Shown: positions 37,883-47,815 of the stretch, piece after piece
Position numbering within the stretch: position 1 is the stretch's first letter
How the letters are laid out: each line of letters begins with the position of its first letter
NCBI RefSeq assembly: GCF_009729415.1
Contig: NZ_MPKW01000006.1
Span: 1 to 64,000 of the forward strand
DNA from: Mycolicibacterium sp. CBMA 234
GTDB lineage: Bacteria; Actinomycetota; Actinomycetes; Mycobacteriales; Mycobacteriaceae
DNA length: 64,000 nucleotides
Direction: 5' to 3'
The notes under the pieces: generated by a model
Told to the model about the DNA's origin: nothing
What the model saw: the letters and a program-made list of their open reading frames with translations, nothing else
Database searches by the model: none
Made by a program: the position numbers and the translations under genes

Positions 37883-38614
37883 GTGCCTTTTCCCAGCGAG
37901 CTCGGGAACTCGACGTCGAGGCAGTTGCAATCCATGCAGCCTTCGTTGATCCTCCCGATTGGTTCCACCGAGCAGCATGGGCCGCACCTGCCGTTGGATA
38001 CCGATACCCGGATCGCCGAGGCGGTGTCGCGGTCTGTGGCCGCGCAGCTCCGTGAGACGGCGTCCGGCGCTGCCCAGCGCGCGTGGCTCGTCGGGTCGGC
38101 CATCAGCTACGGCGCCAGCGGTGAACACGAGAGCTTCCCTGGCACCATTTCGATCGGGCTGGCCGCGCTGGAACATTTATTGGTCGAATTCGGCCGGTCG
38201 GCCTGTAACTGGGCCGGACGGGTCGTTTTCGTCAACGGTCACGGCGGCAATGTGGCCGCGCTGACAGCGGCCACCGAGCTGCTGCGCTTCGAGGGGCGGG
38301 ACGTGGCTTGGGTGCCGTGTGCAGCCGCAGGTGCGGACGCCCACGCCGGCCATACCGAAACGTCTGTACTGCTACATCTTTCGCCCGCCGACGTGTGGTT
38401 GGACGAAAGCGTGGTCGGCAATACCGCTCCGCTGTCGGAGCTACTGCCCGCATTGCGTCGCGGTGGGGTGGCGGCGGTGAGTCCCGTGGGGGTTCTGGGT
38501 GATCCAACTACTGCGACGGCGGCCGAGGGGTCCCGTATCTTTGGCGAAATGGTCGGAAGCTGCGTGCGCCGGATCAGCGCATGGCAGCCCGGCCCTGGGG
38601 GGATGCTCGCGTGA
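37883..38614 (+). CDS. mftE: Mycofactocin precursor peptidase (creatininase family)
   Basis: A 243-residue metallopeptidase of the creatininase fold. Metal ligands are in [18 protein letters not shown] and [12 protein letters not shown], with AHAGHTETS later. MftE cuts the modified C-terminal Val-Tyr product (AHDP) off MftA. The GTG start at 37883 places the [10 protein letters not shown] motif near residue 30, as usual. mftF begins 13 bases after the stop. Confidence 0.94.
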   Translation: MPFPSELGNSTSRQLQSMQPSLILPIGSTEQHGPHLPLDTDTRIAEAVSRSVAAQLRETASGAAQRAWLVGSAISYGASGEHESFPGTISIGLAALEHLLVEFGRSACNWAGRVVFVNGHGGNVAALTAATELLRFEGRDVAWVPCAAAGADAHAGHTETSVLLHLSPADVWLDESVVGNTAPLSELLPALRRGGVAAVSPVGVLGDPTTATAAEGSRIFGEMVGSCVRRISAWQPGPGGMLA

Positions 38615-38627
38615 CGGGGGTGCAGCA

Positions 38628-40046
38628 GTGACGGGGCCGAGGCTGCCCGACGGCTTTGCCGTCCAAGTAGATCGTCGGGTCAAGGTGCTGGCTGAGGGCG
38701 CTGCGCTACTTGGCGGATCGCCGACGCGGTTGTTGCGCCTTGCTCCGGCGGCGCAGACCATGCTCGACGGCGGCCGCCTTGAGGTGCACGACGCTCAGAG
38801 TGCCCAGCTGGCCCGCGCGCTGCTCGACGCCACGGTAGCTCATCCGCGGCCGGCGACCGGCCCGTCGCACCTCGACGTCACCGTCGTTGTTCCGGTACGG
38901 GACAACGCAGTTGGCGTTGCCCGGCTGGTCCGGTCGTTGCGCGGGATGCGCGTGGTGGTAGTCGACGACGGGTCTGTGGTGCCGTTGCAGGCCGCCGACT
39001 TCTGCGAACTGGCGGGCCACTGCGATGTGCGGGTGCTCCGGCATGACGTCAGCCGGGGGCCGGCCGCCGCCCGCAACACCGGGCTCGCTGCCTGCGAGAC
39101 CGACTTCGTGGCGTTTCTGGACTCGGACGTGGTGCCACGCCGCGGGTGGCTGGAAGCGCTGCTGGGGCACTTCTGCGACCCGGCCGTGGCTCTGGTCGCG
39201 CCCCGCATTGTGGGGCTGCACGAGCCCGACAACCTGATTGCCCGGTACGAGGCGGTGCGCTCATCGCTCGACCTCGGTCTGCGGGAAGCCCCCGTGGTGC
39301 CGTACGGCACGGTGTCGTACGTGCCGAGCGCGGCCATCATCTGCCGGCGCGCAGCGCTGGAACAGGTGGGCGGTTTCGACGAGTCGATGCATTCCGGCGA
39401 GGACGTGGATCTGTGCTGGCGGTTCATCGAGGCCGGGGCCCGCTTGCGGTACGAGCCCGTCGCGCTGGTCGGGCACGATCACCGCACTGCACTGGGAGAG
39501 TGGTTCGCGCGCAAGGCCTTTTACGGTTCCTCGGCCGCGCCGCTGTCGGTGCGCCACCCGGGGAAGACCGCGCCGCTGGTGATTTCCGGGTGGACGCTGG
39601 TGGTCTGGGTGTTGCTGGCCATGGGCTCCGGGGTGGGCTACCTGGCCTCGACCATCGCCGCCGCGATCACCGGGCGCCGCATCGCCAACTCGTTGCGTGC
39701 TGTCGACACCGAACCGCGGGAGGTCGCGGCAGTGGCCGCGCAGGGGCTGTGGGCTGCGGCGTTGCAACTGGCCGCGGCGCTGTGCCGGCACTACTGGCCG
39801 GTGGCGCTGGTGCTGTCCATCTGTTTCCGGCGCTGGCGGCAGGTGGTGCTGATCGCCGCCATCGTGGACGGCGTCGTCGATTGGGCTCGACGTCACCACA
39901 CTGTGGACGACAACACCCAACGGGTGGGTCTGCTGGCCTACCTGCTGCTCAAGCGACTTGATGACATCGCCTACGGCCTCGGGCTGTGGGAGGGCGTCGT
40001 GCGCGAGCGGCATCTGGGTGCGCTCAAGCCGCAGATCCGGACTTGA
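38628..40046 (+). CDS. mftF: Mycofactocin glycosyltransferase
   Basis: A 472-residue GT2 enzyme. The nucleotide-sugar site has [28 protein letters not shown] and [39 protein letters not shown] is the acceptor/catalytic region, and hydrophobic C-terminal segments suggest membrane association. MftF adds a beta-1,4-glucose chain to the cofactor. The start is the GTG at 38628; a longer frame from 38499 would overlap mftE by over 100 bases. Confidence 0.94.
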   Translation: MTGPRLPDGFAVQVDRRVKVLAEGAALLGGSPTRLLRLAPAAQTMLDGGRLEVHDAQSAQLARALLDATVAHPRPATGPSHLDVTVVVPVRDNAVGVARLVRSLRGMRVVVVDDGSVVPLQAADFCELAGHCDVRVLRHDVSRGPAAARNTGLAACETDFVAFLDSDVVPRRGWLEALLGHFCDPAVALVAPRIVGLHEPDNLIARYEAVRSSLDLGLREAPVVPYGTVSYVPSAAIICRRAALEQVGGFDESMHSGEDVDLCWRFIEAGARLRYEPVALVGHDHRTALGEWFARKAFYGSSAAPLSVRHPGKTAPLVISGWTLVVWVLLAMGSGVGYLASTIAAAITGRRIANSLRAVDTEPREVAAVAAQGLWAAALQLAAALCRHYWPVALVLSICFRRWRQVVLIAAIVDGVVDWARRHHTVDDNTQRVGLLAYLLLKRLDDIAYGLGLWEGVVRERHLGALKPQIRT

Positions 40047-41452
40047 GCCCTCTGCACTGTGACGCCCTGATCGTCGGCGCCGGTAGCGCCGGCTGCGTTC
40101 TGGCCGAGCGTCTTTCAGCTGATCCGTCATGCGAAGTGACTCTGCTGGAGACCGGCGGTACGGTCCGCCCGGAGCCGGGATGGGTGCTGCCCATCGGAGC
40201 CGACAGCACCGTGGCGCGGCAGCACCGCACGACGTTGACGCAGAATCCGGCCCGCTCCGCCGACATCGTGCGGGGCCGGGTGCTGGGCGGGTCCGGGGCG
40301 ATCAACGGCGGCTATTTCTGCCGGGGCTGGGCGGCCGATTTCGACACCTGGGCGGTGCCTGGTTGGGCCTGGTCGGACGTGTTGCCGCACTATCGCGCCA
40401 TTGAGACGGACCACGATTTCTCCGGCGCCGAACATGGTGCAGCCGGCCCGGTCCCGGTGCGCCGCACGCGCGACTTCGCCGCATCGTCGCTCGCGTTCCG
40501 CGACGCTGCCGGCATCAGGTATCCGTGGATCGACGACCTCAATGCCGAGTCCGGGTGGCGGCCCGGCCTCGGTGCGGTGCCGCTGAACATCGACGACGCC
40601 GGCCACCGGCGCGGGCCGGGGGAGATCTATCTGGCGGCTGCGCGCGGCCGGGGCAATCTGACGGTGCTGACCGGCACCCGGGTACTGCGGGTGCTGTTCG
40701 ACGGCGGCCGGGCGGTGGGCGTCCGGTGCGCCGGACCGGACGGCGTCGTCGACCGGTATGCCGATCGGATTGTGTTGTGCGCCGGAGCAATTGAGTCGGC
40801 GCACCTGCTGATGCTGTCCGGAATCGGGCCGGCCGCACAGCTGCGGGCGGTCGAGGTACCGGTGCTGGCCGACCTGCCGGTGGGCGTCTCCTGCGGGGAT
40901 CATCCGGAATGGGTGGTGCCCACCACCTGGCCGGCGGACCCCGGGCGGCCGCCGCTGGAGCTGCTGCTCACCACCGAGGAACTCGAAATCCGGCCGTACA
41001 CTTGCGGTTTCGCTGCCATGACCGGCGGTGCCACGGACGACGCAGATCACGTGCACCTCGGAATTTCCCTGATGCGGCCGCGATCTTTGGGGCAGGTCCT
41101 CCTGGCATCCGGCGATCCCGACGTGCGACCGGTGATCGAGCATCGGTATGACGCCGATCCGGCCGACGCCGCGGCGCTGCATGCCGGTCACGAACTGTGT
41201 CGCGATCTGTTCGGCGACGCCGTGGTGGACGACGCTGAGCCGGCCTGGTCGACTGCTCAGCACCTGTCGGCCACGGCCCCGATGGGCGCTGACGGCGACG
41301 AGCGGGCCGTCCTGGATTCACGCTGCCGGGTGCGGGGCATCGAGGGGCTGTGGGTGGTGGACGGTTCGGCACTACCCGGCATCACCGCCCGGGGCCCGCA
41401 CGCGACCATCGTCATGCTGGCGCACCGTGCCGCCCAATTCGTCGTGGCCTAA
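40043..41452 (+). CDS. mftG: Mycofactocin GMC-family oxidoreductase
   Basis: A 469-residue glucose-methanol-choline flavoprotein with [35 protein letters not shown] and the C-terminal HLSATAPMG (catalytic His region) and [21 protein letters not shown]. The most plausible start is a TTG at 40043 that overlaps the mftF stop. MftG re-oxidises mycofactocinol and links it to the respiratory chain. It ends the mft operon; a hairpin follows 9 bases later. Confidence 0.93.
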   Translation: MSPLHCDALIVGAGSAGCVLAERLSADPSCEVTLLETGGTVRPEPGWVLPIGADSTVARQHRTTLTQNPARSADIVRGRVLGGSGAINGGYFCRGWAADFDTWAVPGWAWSDVLPHYRAIETDHDFSGAEHGAAGPVPVRRTRDFAASSLAFRDAAGIRYPWIDDLNAESGWRPGLGAVPLNIDDAGHRRGPGEIYLAAARGRGNLTVLTGTRVLRVLFDGGRAVGVRCAGPDGVVDRYADRIVLCAGAIESAHLLMLSGIGPAAQLRAVEVPVLADLPVGVSCGDHPEWVVPTTWPADPGRPPLELLLTTEELEIRPYTCGFAAMTGGATDDADHVHLGISLMRPRSLGQVLLASGDPDVRPVIEHRYDADPADAAALHAGHELCRDLFGDAVVDDAEPAWSTAQHLSATAPMGADGDERAVLDSRCRVRGIEGLWVVDGSALPGITARGPHATIVMLAHRAAQFVVA

Positions 41453-41461
41453 CGCGTTGAG

Positions 41462-41511
41462 AGGCCAGTTATGGCACGCATTATTTGGCATTCGCGTGCG
41501 ATAACTGGCCT
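41462..41511. terminator. Intergenic hairpin after mftG
   Basis: Arms 41462-41479 (AGGCCAGTTATGGCACGC) and 41494-41511 pair over 18 bp with one mismatch. It lies between convergent mftG and the P450 gene without a T-run on either side. Likely a bidirectional terminator. Confidence 0.65.
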
Positions 41512-41525
41512 GTCAGCGCTCGAGG

Positions 41526-42776
41526 TCAGCGCAGCGAGTACCGGATCGGCAGGTGCTTGAAGCCACCGACGAACGTCGTCGCGGAAAGCTCTGGGGTACC
41601 GGCCAATTCGATCGAATCCAGCCGCGGCAGTAGTTCAGTGAACAGGCTGTTCATCTCCATCCGGGCCAGTGCAGCACCTAAACAGAAATGCACGCCGTAG
41701 CCGAACGCCAGGTGCTTGTTCGGGTCGCGGCCCACGTCGAACCGGAACGGATCGGCGAAAATATCCTCGTCGCGGTTACCGGAAACGTAAGCGAGATAGA
41801 CGGATTCGCCCGCGGCGATCGGCACCCCACGCACCACGGTGTCAGCCGTGGCGGTGCGCATGAATTCCTTCACCGGTGTGCTCCACCGGATCATCTCCTC
41901 GACCGCGGCTGGCATGAGTTCCGGGTTCGCCTTCAGGCGGGCGAGCTCGCCGGGATTCTCGATCAGCGCGTGCAGTCCGCCGGAGATGGCGTCCTTGGTG
42001 GTGTCGTGGCCGGCGCTGGCAACGATCACGTAATAGGACGCGGTGTCCATGTCGCTCAGCGGCTCGCCGTCGATGCGGCCGTTGGCGATGGCCGACGCCA
42101 GGTCCTCGGTGGGGTTGGCCCGCCGGGACGCGGTCAGCGTCGCGAAGTACTGGAAGAAGTCGAGCAGCACGGCGAACAGTTCTTCGGGCGACTGGCCGCG
42201 TGAATACTCTTCATCATCTCCGCCGAACATCTCCTGGGTGAGCATGTGCATGCGGTCGTAGTCCTCCTCGGGGAGTCCGAGCAGCGACATGATCACGTAG
42301 AGCGGGAACTGAATCGCGATCTCCTCGACGAAGTCGCACTCCGGGCCGATGTCGCGCATCCGGTCGACGTACCGCTTGGCCAGCTCATCCACCCGGACCT
42401 TGAGTTCGCGCATGGCCTTGGGGCGGAACCAGTCGGCGCCGATGGCCCGGATCTTGCGGTGGTGCGGGTCGTCCATGTGGATGAGGGTGCGCAGCCCGAT
42501 CCCCGCTTCGGCCTGCGCTTTGAGCAGGTCCTCGGCATCGGCCGCCATGAGCAGCGGCCGCGGCTCGCTGATGAACAGGCTGTTGTCGCGCTCGATGGCC
42601 ATGATGTCGGCGTGCTTGGTGATCGCCCAGAACGGCCGGTATGGCGGACTATCCACCCAGACAACGGGATTGGTGGCTCGCAGGTGAGTCAGTGCGTTGT
42701 GGAGCCGGTCGTCGTCGGCGTAGGCGGTGGGGTCGGCAAGGACCTTGGCGGCCTCTTCCATGGTCGGTGGCGTCAT
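41526..42776 (-). CDS. Cytochrome P450
   Basis: A 416-residue bacterial class I P450. The heme-ligand loop is FGYGVHFCLGAALARME, the oxygen-activation helix I is VASAGHDTTKDAISGGL, and the ExxR of helix K is in AAVEEMIRWSTPVKEFMR. ATG 42776 follows GAGGAG. It needs a ferredoxin and reductase, neither of which is adjacent. The substrate cannot be read; sterol-like or fatty substrates are common for mycobacterial P450s. A 16-bp perfect palindrome sits 23 bases upstream. Confidence 0.93.
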   Translation of the reverse strand: MTPPTMEEAAKVLADPTAYADDDRLHNALTHLRATNPVVWVDSPPYRPFWAITKHADIMAIERDNSLFISEPRPLLMAADAEDLLKAQAEAGIGLRTLIHMDDPHHRKIRAIGADWFRPKAMRELKVRVDELAKRYVDRMRDIGPECDFVEEIAIQFPLYVIMSLLGLPEEDYDRMHMLTQEMFGGDDEEYSRGQSPEELFAVLLDFFQYFATLTASRRANPTEDLASAIANGRIDGEPLSDMDTASYYVIVASAGHDTTKDAISGGLHALIENPGELARLKANPELMPAAVEEMIRWSTPVKEFMRTATADTVVRGVPIAAGESVYLAYVSGNRDEDIFADPFRFDVGRDPNKHLAFGYGVHFCLGAALARMEMNSLFTELLPRLDSIELAGTPELSATTFVGGFKHLPIRYSLR

Positions 42777-42799
42777 CGAACTCCTCACGCAGGCGGAAA

Positions 42800-42815
42800 C
42801 TTGACAGCTGTCAAG
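42800..42815. promoter_or_regulatory. Perfect 16-bp palindrome upstream of the P450
   Basis: CTTGACAGCTGTCAAG reads the same on both strands. It lies 23 bases before the P450 start and 91 before the divergent carboxylesterase. The shape is typical of TetR-family operators; the regulator is not encoded nearby. Confidence 0.6.
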
Positions 42816-42906
42816 CGGAGTTTAGGTCGTCGGGTGCGTGGAAGCTATGGGCCACGGAAATTATTTGTGGACAGCATTCGTCGGGTGTTCAGTACTCTGG
42901 GTACTC

Positions 42907-44538
42907 GTGTTGCCCGCCCCTTCCCGCCGCCTGCTGCGACGTGCGTTCGCCGTGGCCGCAGCCACGCTGCTGGTGGCCGGCTGTGGCCTGGACTCACACA
43001 GCGACGGCGCGACCGCGGCTGCGCCCGACGCGGCGACGTCCGATCCGGCGCTGGTCCACACCACAGCGGGCACGGTCCGTGGGGCCGTCCACTCCGAACT
43101 CCGGTTCTTCGGTGGAATCCCTTATGCGGCACCGCCATTGGGGCCACTCCGCTTCAGTCCGCCGGTACCGGCTCCCGCATGGGACGGGGTGCGCGACGCC
43201 GGCAAACCGGGTGCGCGCTGCATGCAGGACCCCCAGGGTGATCTGGAGATGGGCCGCAATACCAGCGAAGACTGCCTGACGCTCAACGTGTGGACCCCGC
43301 CGATGCGGGACTCCAGTCAACGCCGTCCGGTGCTGGTCTGGATTCACGGCGGCGGGTTCATCAACGGCTCCAGCAACATCTACAACTCGACTCGGCTGAC
43401 CACCCGCGGCGACATCGTCGTGGTGACGGTCAACTACCGGCTGGGTGCGCTGGGATTCCTCGCTCATCCGGCGCTGGGTAATGGCCCCGACGTCGGTAAC
43501 TACGGACTGGCTGATCAACAGGCGGCGCTGCACTGGGTGCGCGACAACATCGCCGCATTCGGTGGCGACCCTGAAAAGGTGACCATCGCCGGTGAGTCCG
43601 CCGGCGGGATGTCGGTGTGCGACCACCTGGCCGCGCCTGCGTCGGCCGGCCTGTTCCGGGCTGCGATCATCGCCAGCGGGCCGTGTCAGGCGCAGGTCGC
43701 GTTGCCTGCGGCCACCCGGTCCAGCCTCGCGTATGCCGGGGCGGCGGGTTGTGGCGATCCGGCGGTTGCGGCGGACTGCCTGCGCCGGCTGCCGGTTGAC
43801 AAGCTCCGAAAACCTGTTTGGTACTACGGAATTGGTGAGAACACGCTCAGTGGTCCGGTGACCGGCACGACGCTGTTGCCGGTCGACCCGATGCAGGCCA
43901 TCACCGCGGGTGCCGCCGCCCGGGTGCCGGTGATGATCGGCACCACCCGTGACGAATTCACCTTGTTCGTTGCGCTGCAGTACATCCGCGCGGGTAAGCG
44001 GTTCCACGCCGATGGATATCCGAAGCTGCTGGCGGGCACATTCGGCGCTGATGCCGACGCCGTCGCCCAGCACTACCCGCTGGACCGGTACAAGGGCAAG
44101 GCCGCACTCGCGTACTCGGCCGCCGTCACCGATGGAGCGTTCGCCTGTGTGGCCGACCGCATCGCTGATGCTCAGGTCGCCAACGCGCCGGTGTACGGCT
44201 ACGAGTTCGACGACCCCGCGCCGCCGACGCCAGATCCACTGCGGCGCTTACCTTTCCCGATTGGCGCCAGTCACTCGCTGGATCTGCGTTACATCTTCGA
44301 CATGGGTGGAGCGCCGCCGCCGACGCCGGAGCAGCGGGTCCTGTCGGATCAGATGATCGACTACTGGGGTGCCTTCGTCACTACCGGTCGGCCCAGCGCA
44401 GAGGGCGCGCCGGAGTGGCCGGCGCTGGCCGGTGGTGAGCGCGACAGCTGGATGTCGCTGCGTCCCGACGGCAGCCGCGTCGTCGACGACTTCGAGCAGG
44501 TGCACCAGTGCGCGTTCTGGGAGAGCTTGCAGCACTGA
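42907..44538 (+). CDS. Carboxylesterase type B, predicted lipoprotein
   Basis: A 543-residue alpha/beta-hydrolase esterase. From GTG 42907 the protein opens with a signal peptide (RRLLRRAFAVAAATLLVAGC) whose lipobox Cys26 would be lipidated. The type B motifs follow: FFGGIPYAAPPLGPLRF, EDCLTLNVWTP, VWIHGGGF (oxyanion hole) and the nucleophile in IAGESAGGMSV. The catalytic His is probably in IGASHSLDLRYIF. It would hydrolyse esters at the cell surface. It diverges from the P450 gene. Confidence 0.9.
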   Translation: MLPAPSRRLLRRAFAVAAATLLVAGCGLDSHSDGATAAAPDAATSDPALVHTTAGTVRGAVHSELRFFGGIPYAAPPLGPLRFSPPVPAPAWDGVRDAGKPGARCMQDPQGDLEMGRNTSEDCLTLNVWTPPMRDSSQRRPVLVWIHGGGFINGSSNIYNSTRLTTRGDIVVVTVNYRLGALGFLAHPALGNGPDVGNYGLADQQAALHWVRDNIAAFGGDPEKVTIAGESAGGMSVCDHLAAPASAGLFRAAIIASGPCQAQVALPAATRSSLAYAGAAGCGDPAVAADCLRRLPVDKLRKPVWYYGIGENTLSGPVTGTTLLPVDPMQAITAGAAARVPVMIGTTRDEFTLFVALQYIRAGKRFHADGYPKLLAGTFGADADAVAQHYPLDRYKGKAALAYSAAVTDGAFACVADRIADAQVANAPVYGYEFDDPAPPTPDPLRRLPFPIGASHSLDLRYIFDMGGAPPPTPEQRVLSDQMIDYWGAFVTTGRPSAEGAPEWPALAGGERDSWMSLRPDGSRVVDDFEQVHQCAFWESLQH

Positions 44539-44550
44539 ATTGTGCTCGGC

Positions 44551-44607
44551 CGAAACTGCATTCCAGCAGCGAAAGTGCGAGTAACCCGCTGCTGGAACGC
44601 AGTTTCG
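44551..44607. terminator. Intergenic hairpin after the carboxylesterase
   Basis: Two 21-base arms (44551-44571 and 44587-44607) pair with one mismatch around a 15-base loop. It lies between the esterase stop and the SnoaL-like gene, in the same style as the other long hairpins in this window. Confidence 0.6.
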
Positions 44608-44626
44608 CCGAATAGTGAGGAGCCGC

Positions 44627-44980
44627 ATGGTGATCGGTGATGCGGAGGCATTCGCCCAGGACTGGTGCCAGGCGTGGAACGCCCATGACGTCGAGGCGGT
44701 GCTCGCGCATTTTCATGATGACGTGGTCTTCACCTCGCCGGTTGCGGCGCGCATCGTGCCGGAGTCCGGGGGAGTGGTGCGCGGGAAAGATGCCCTCCGT
44801 CAGTACTGGACTGCCGCACTGGCGGCGCTGCCCGAGTTGCACTTCGACGTGTTGGCGACCTACGTCGGCACGCAGACGCTCGTCATCAATTACCGCAACC
44901 ACCGCGGTCAGTTGGTCAACGAAGTGCTGACGTTCGACGGGGAGCTGGTCCGCGAAGGCCACGGCACGTATCTCGATTAG
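44627..44980 (+). CDS. SnoaL-like (NTF2-fold) protein
   Basis: A 117-residue single-domain protein of the NTF2/SnoaL fold: QDWCQAWNAHDVEAVLAHFHDDVVFTSP followed by GVVRGKDALRQYWTAALAALPELHF (in parts). Members include polyketide cyclases, epoxide hydrolases and ketosteroid isomerases. ATG 44627 follows GAGGAG. Its stop overlaps the convergent DUF4442 gene by 4 bases. Function unassigned. Confidence 0.82.
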   Translation: MVIGDAEAFAQDWCQAWNAHDVEAVLAHFHDDVVFTSPVAARIVPESGGVVRGKDALRQYWTAALAALPELHFDVLATYVGTQTLVINYRNHRGQLVNEVLTFDGELVREGHGTYLD

Positions 44981-45450
44981 GCGGGCGTCACCCAGGTTGT
45001 GATGTCGGCGTGCACGACCTCGTCGCCCTTGGTATCGACCACGGAGACCGATACGACGACGTCCGTGCCCTCTGTCAGGGCGGCGAAGTCGGGGATGTTG
45101 ACGCGGGCATGCGCCCGCAGCGAGGTGGTGGCCTTCGCCAGGTACCGAACGTTCATGGCTTTAGGGATCCAGCGGTGGCTGGTCGGCACCGTGGCCTCCA
45201 TTGCCATACCCATCGCAGCCTCCGCGGCGTTGCACGACGCGATGGCGTGCACGGTATGCAGATGGTTGTAGACGAAGAACCACTTCGGGACCGCGACTTC
45301 GGCGTATCCCGGTTCCATCGTCACGACTCGGGGTAGTACGGACGCGAAGTACGGCACGCGCACCATCGCGGCAGCGGAGAACATGAGGCTGCCGCAGGGC
45401 CGTCCGGAGAGCTGCTTCCAGGCGCGGTAGGTGGGGCTCAGCGTCGACAT
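44977..45450 (-). CDS. DUF4442 hotdog-fold protein (possible thioesterase)
   Basis: A 157-residue hotdog-fold protein. YAEVAVPKWFFVYNHLHTVHAIASCNAAEAAMGMAME (in parts) carries the acidic/helix segment that forms the active-site tunnel of acyl-CoA thioesterases, and VRYLAKATTSLRAHARV is the second half. It probably acts on an acyl-CoA. It is preceded directly by a perfect palindrome with a -10-like TAAGAT next to the start codon, so transcription may be leaderless and repressed. Confidence 0.8.
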   Translation of the reverse strand: MSTLSPTYRAWKQLSGRPCGSLMFSAAAMVRVPYFASVLPRVVTMEPGYAEVAVPKWFFVYNHLHTVHAIASCNAAEAAMGMAMEATVPTSHRWIPKAMNVRYLAKATTSLRAHARVNIPDFAALTEGTDVVVSVSVVDTKGDEVVHADITTWVTPA

Positions 45451-45458
45451 TCCGCTAT

Positions 45459-45474
45459 CTTACTCGAAAGTAAG
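45459..45474. promoter_or_regulatory. Palindromic operator of the DUF4442 gene
   Basis: CTTACT, CGAA, AGTAAG form a perfect 6-bp-arm palindrome 8 bases before the DUF4442 start codon. On the minus strand it overlaps TAAGAT, a possible -10. TetR-family regulators of fatty-acyl metabolism often use sites of this shape. Confidence 0.6.
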
Positions 45475-45572
45475 TTCGCCACCAGGTCGACTCTGCGTCA
45501 GCGGCGTTCGGCGCTCGCGCTTTCGGGCCGTTAGCGCAGGGCCAACGGGGAGTCGACGACTCCGCTGCGGAT

Positions 45573-45864
45573 TTGGAGCAAGCCCCGATCTAGGGCATAC
45601 TGTTCGGGTTGCCTTGCGCCGGGTTCGCCCGTCGCGGGCAAGACCGGCGCCCATCACGGGCGCATCCGGTCCCAGCATCGCCCACGATGGAATTTCCAGC
45701 GCGGACGACTGTGTGCAAAGGCGACACGCCCGAGCGCGGGGGTCGGTGAACCACAGAAACGTAAAGAGCGGCGGCATAGCCAACGCGCGTCATCGGGTAT
45801 CCCGAGACGTGCGTATCGAAGACCAGGCCCGAGCACGGGCCCGTGACAGTTAGGTAGGAGAAGC
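45573..45864 (+). promoter_or_regulatory. Putative S10 operon promoter and long leader
   Basis: The 414-base gap before rpsJ holds no supported gene. TTGGAG (45573-45578) and TACTGT (45598-45603) could be a promoter with a long 19-base spacer. That would give a leader of about 255 bases. A small hairpin GCGCCC/GGGCGC lies at 45647-45663. TAGGTAGGAG precedes the rpsJ GTG. Regulation by a ribosomal protein is possible but not shown. Confidence 0.35.
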
Positions 45865-46170
45865 GTGGCGGGACAGAAGATCCGCATCAGGCTCAAGGCC
45901 TACGACCACGAGGCAATTGATGCCTCGGCGCGCAAGATCGTTGAGACGGTCACCCGTACGGGAGCAAGCGTGGTCGGCCCGGTGCCGCTGCCGACCGAGA
46001 AGAACGTGTACTGCGTTATCCGGTCTCCCCATAAGTACAAGGACTCGCGGGAGCATTTCGAAATGCGCACCCACAAGCGCCTTATCGACATCCTCGACCC
46101 CACGCCGAAGACGGTTGACGCCTTGATGCGCATCGATCTGCCGGCGAGCGTCGACGTCAACATCCAGTAG
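45865..46170 (+). CDS. rpsJ: 30S ribosomal protein S10
   Basis: A 101-residue protein of the 30S head, also the NusE transcription factor. The signature [37 protein letters not shown] is present (quoted in parts elsewhere as [15 protein letters not shown]). GTG start with TAGGAG upstream. First gene of the S10 operon, 13 bases before rplC. Confidence 0.98.
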
Positions 46171-46183
46171 GAGACCCAGAAAA

Positions 46184-46837
46184 ATGGCACGCAAAGGCAT
46201 TTTGGGCACCAAGCTGGGCATGACGCAGGTGTTCGACGAGAACAACAAAGTCGTCCCGGTCACGGTCGTCAAGGCCGGCCCCAACGTGGTGACCCGCATC
46301 CGCACCACCGAGCGCGACGGCTACAGCGCCGTGCAGCTCGCCTATGGCGAGATCAGCCCTCGCAAGGTGAACAAGCCGGTCACCGGTCAGTTCGCCGCTG
46401 CAGGCGTCAACCCGCGCCGGCACCTGGCTGAGCTTCGTCTTGAGGACGAGGCCGCGGCCGCAGAGTACGAGGTCGGCCAGGAGCTGACCGCCGAGATCTT
46501 CGCCGACGGCGCATACGTCGACGTGACCGGCACCAGCAAGGGCAAGGGCTTCGCCGGCACCATGAAGCGGCACGGCTTCAAGGGCCAGGGCGCCTCGCAC
46601 GGCGCCCAGGCTGTGCACCGTCGTCCCGGTTCGATCGGTGGCTGCGCCACCCCGGGCCGTGTCTTCAAGGGCACCCGCATGTCCGGCCGCATGGGTAGCG
46701 ACCGCGTTACCACTCAGAACCTGAAGCTCCACAAGGTTGACGCCGAGAACGGTGTGCTGCTCATCAAGGGCGCCATCCCCGGCCGCAACGGTGGACTGGT
46801 CGTCGTTCGCACCGCGATCAAACGAGGAGAGAAGTAA
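46184..46837 (+). CDS. rplC: 50S ribosomal protein L3
   Basis: A 217-residue protein binding near the peptidyl transferase centre. It opens with [15 protein letters not shown] and contains the L3 signature [21 protein letters not shown] in its central loop. Its stop shares a base with the rplD start (TAATG). GGAGACCC precedes the ATG. Confidence 0.98.
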   Translation: MARKGILGTKLGMTQVFDENNKVVPVTVVKAGPNVVTRIRTTERDGYSAVQLAYGEISPRKVNKPVTGQFAAAGVNPRRHLAELRLEDEAAAAEYEVGQELTAEIFADGAYVDVTGTSKGKGFAGTMKRHGFKGQGASHGAQAVHRRPGSIGGCATPGRVFKGTRMSGRMGSDRVTTQNLKLHKVDAENGVLLIKGAIPGRNGGLVVVRTAIKRGEK

Positions 46838-47484
46838 TGACCCTCAAGATTGACGTCAAGACCCCGGACGGCAAGAAGGACGGCTCTGTCGAGCTGCCCG
46901 CCGCGCTGTTCGACGTCGAGCCCAACATTGCGCTGATGCACCAGGTGGTGACGGCTCAGCTGGCCGCCGCTCGTCAGGGCACGCACGCCACCAAGACGCG
47001 TGCAATGGTGTCCGGTGGTGGCAAGAAGCCGTACCGCCAGAAGGGCACCGGCCGCGCCCGTCAGGGTTCGACCCGCGCTCCGCAGTTCACCGGTGGTGGC
47101 GTTGTCCACGGCCCGCAGCCGCGTGACTACAGCCAGCGGACCCCGAAGAAGATGATCGCGGCAGCGCTGCGTAGTGCCTTGAGCGATCGGGCCCGCAACG
47201 AGCGCATCCACGCGATCACCGAACTGGTGGCCGGTCAGGCCCCGTCGACCAAGAGCGCCAAGTCGTTCCTGTCGTCGCTGACCGACAACAAGAAGGTGCT
47301 CGTCGTGATCGGCCGCAGCGATGTGGTCAGCGCCAAGAGCGTCCGCAACCTGCCTGGTGTGCACGTGATCTCGCCGGATCAGCTGAACACCTACGACGTT
47401 CTGCACGCCGATGACCTGGTGTTCAGCGTCGAGGCCCTCAACGCCTACATCGAGGCCAACACGAAAGAGGAGGTGTCGGCCTGA
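46837..47484 (+). CDS. rplD: 50S ribosomal protein L4
   Basis: A 215-residue tunnel protein with the extended loop [25 protein letters not shown] (in parts) that lines the exit tunnel. In E. coli L4 regulates the S10 operon; whether that applies here is unknown. It overlaps both neighbours by one base. Confidence 0.98.
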   Translation: MTLKIDVKTPDGKKDGSVELPAALFDVEPNIALMHQVVTAQLAAARQGTHATKTRAMVSGGGKKPYRQKGTGRARQGSTRAPQFTGGGVVHGPQPRDYSQRTPKKMIAAALRSALSDRARNERIHAITELVAGQAPSTKSAKSFLSSLTDNKKVLVVIGRSDVVSAKSVRNLPGVHVISPDQLNTYDVLHADDLVFSVEALNAYIEANTKEEVSA

Positions 47485-47786
47485 TGGCTACCGTGACTGA
47501 TCCTCGCGACATCATCCTGGCCCCGGTCATCTCGGAGAAGTCCTACGGGCTCATCGAGGACAACACGTACACGTTCATCGTGGCGCCGGAGTCCAACAAG
47601 ACGCAGATCAAGATCGCCATCGAAAAGATCTTCGACGTGAAGGTCGACTCGGTGAACACCGCCAACCGGAAGGGCAAGCGCAAGCGCACCCGCACCGGTT
47701 TCGGCCAGCGCAAGAGCACCAAGCGCGCGATCGTGACCCTGTCCGCCGGCAGCAAGCCGATCGAACTGTTCGGAGCTCCGGCCTAA
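47484..47786 (+). CDS. rplW: 50S ribosomal protein L23
   Basis: A 100-residue protein at the tunnel exit, the docking site of trigger factor and SRP. Family segments [19 protein letters not shown] and the basic [21 protein letters not shown] loop are present. Its ATG overlaps the rplD stop (TGATG). Confidence 0.98.
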   Translation: MATVTDPRDIILAPVISEKSYGLIEDNTYTFIVAPESNKTQIKIAIEKIFDVKVDSVNTANRKGKRKRTRTGFGQRKSTKRAIVTLSAGSKPIELFGAPA

Positions 47787-47815
47787 TCGGCCGGGAGTTA
47801 AGGGATTAACTGATA

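Noticed and set aside
38499..38627. Longer form of mftF
   Set aside because: It would overlap mftE by 116 bases; the GTG at 38628 gives the expected MftF length.
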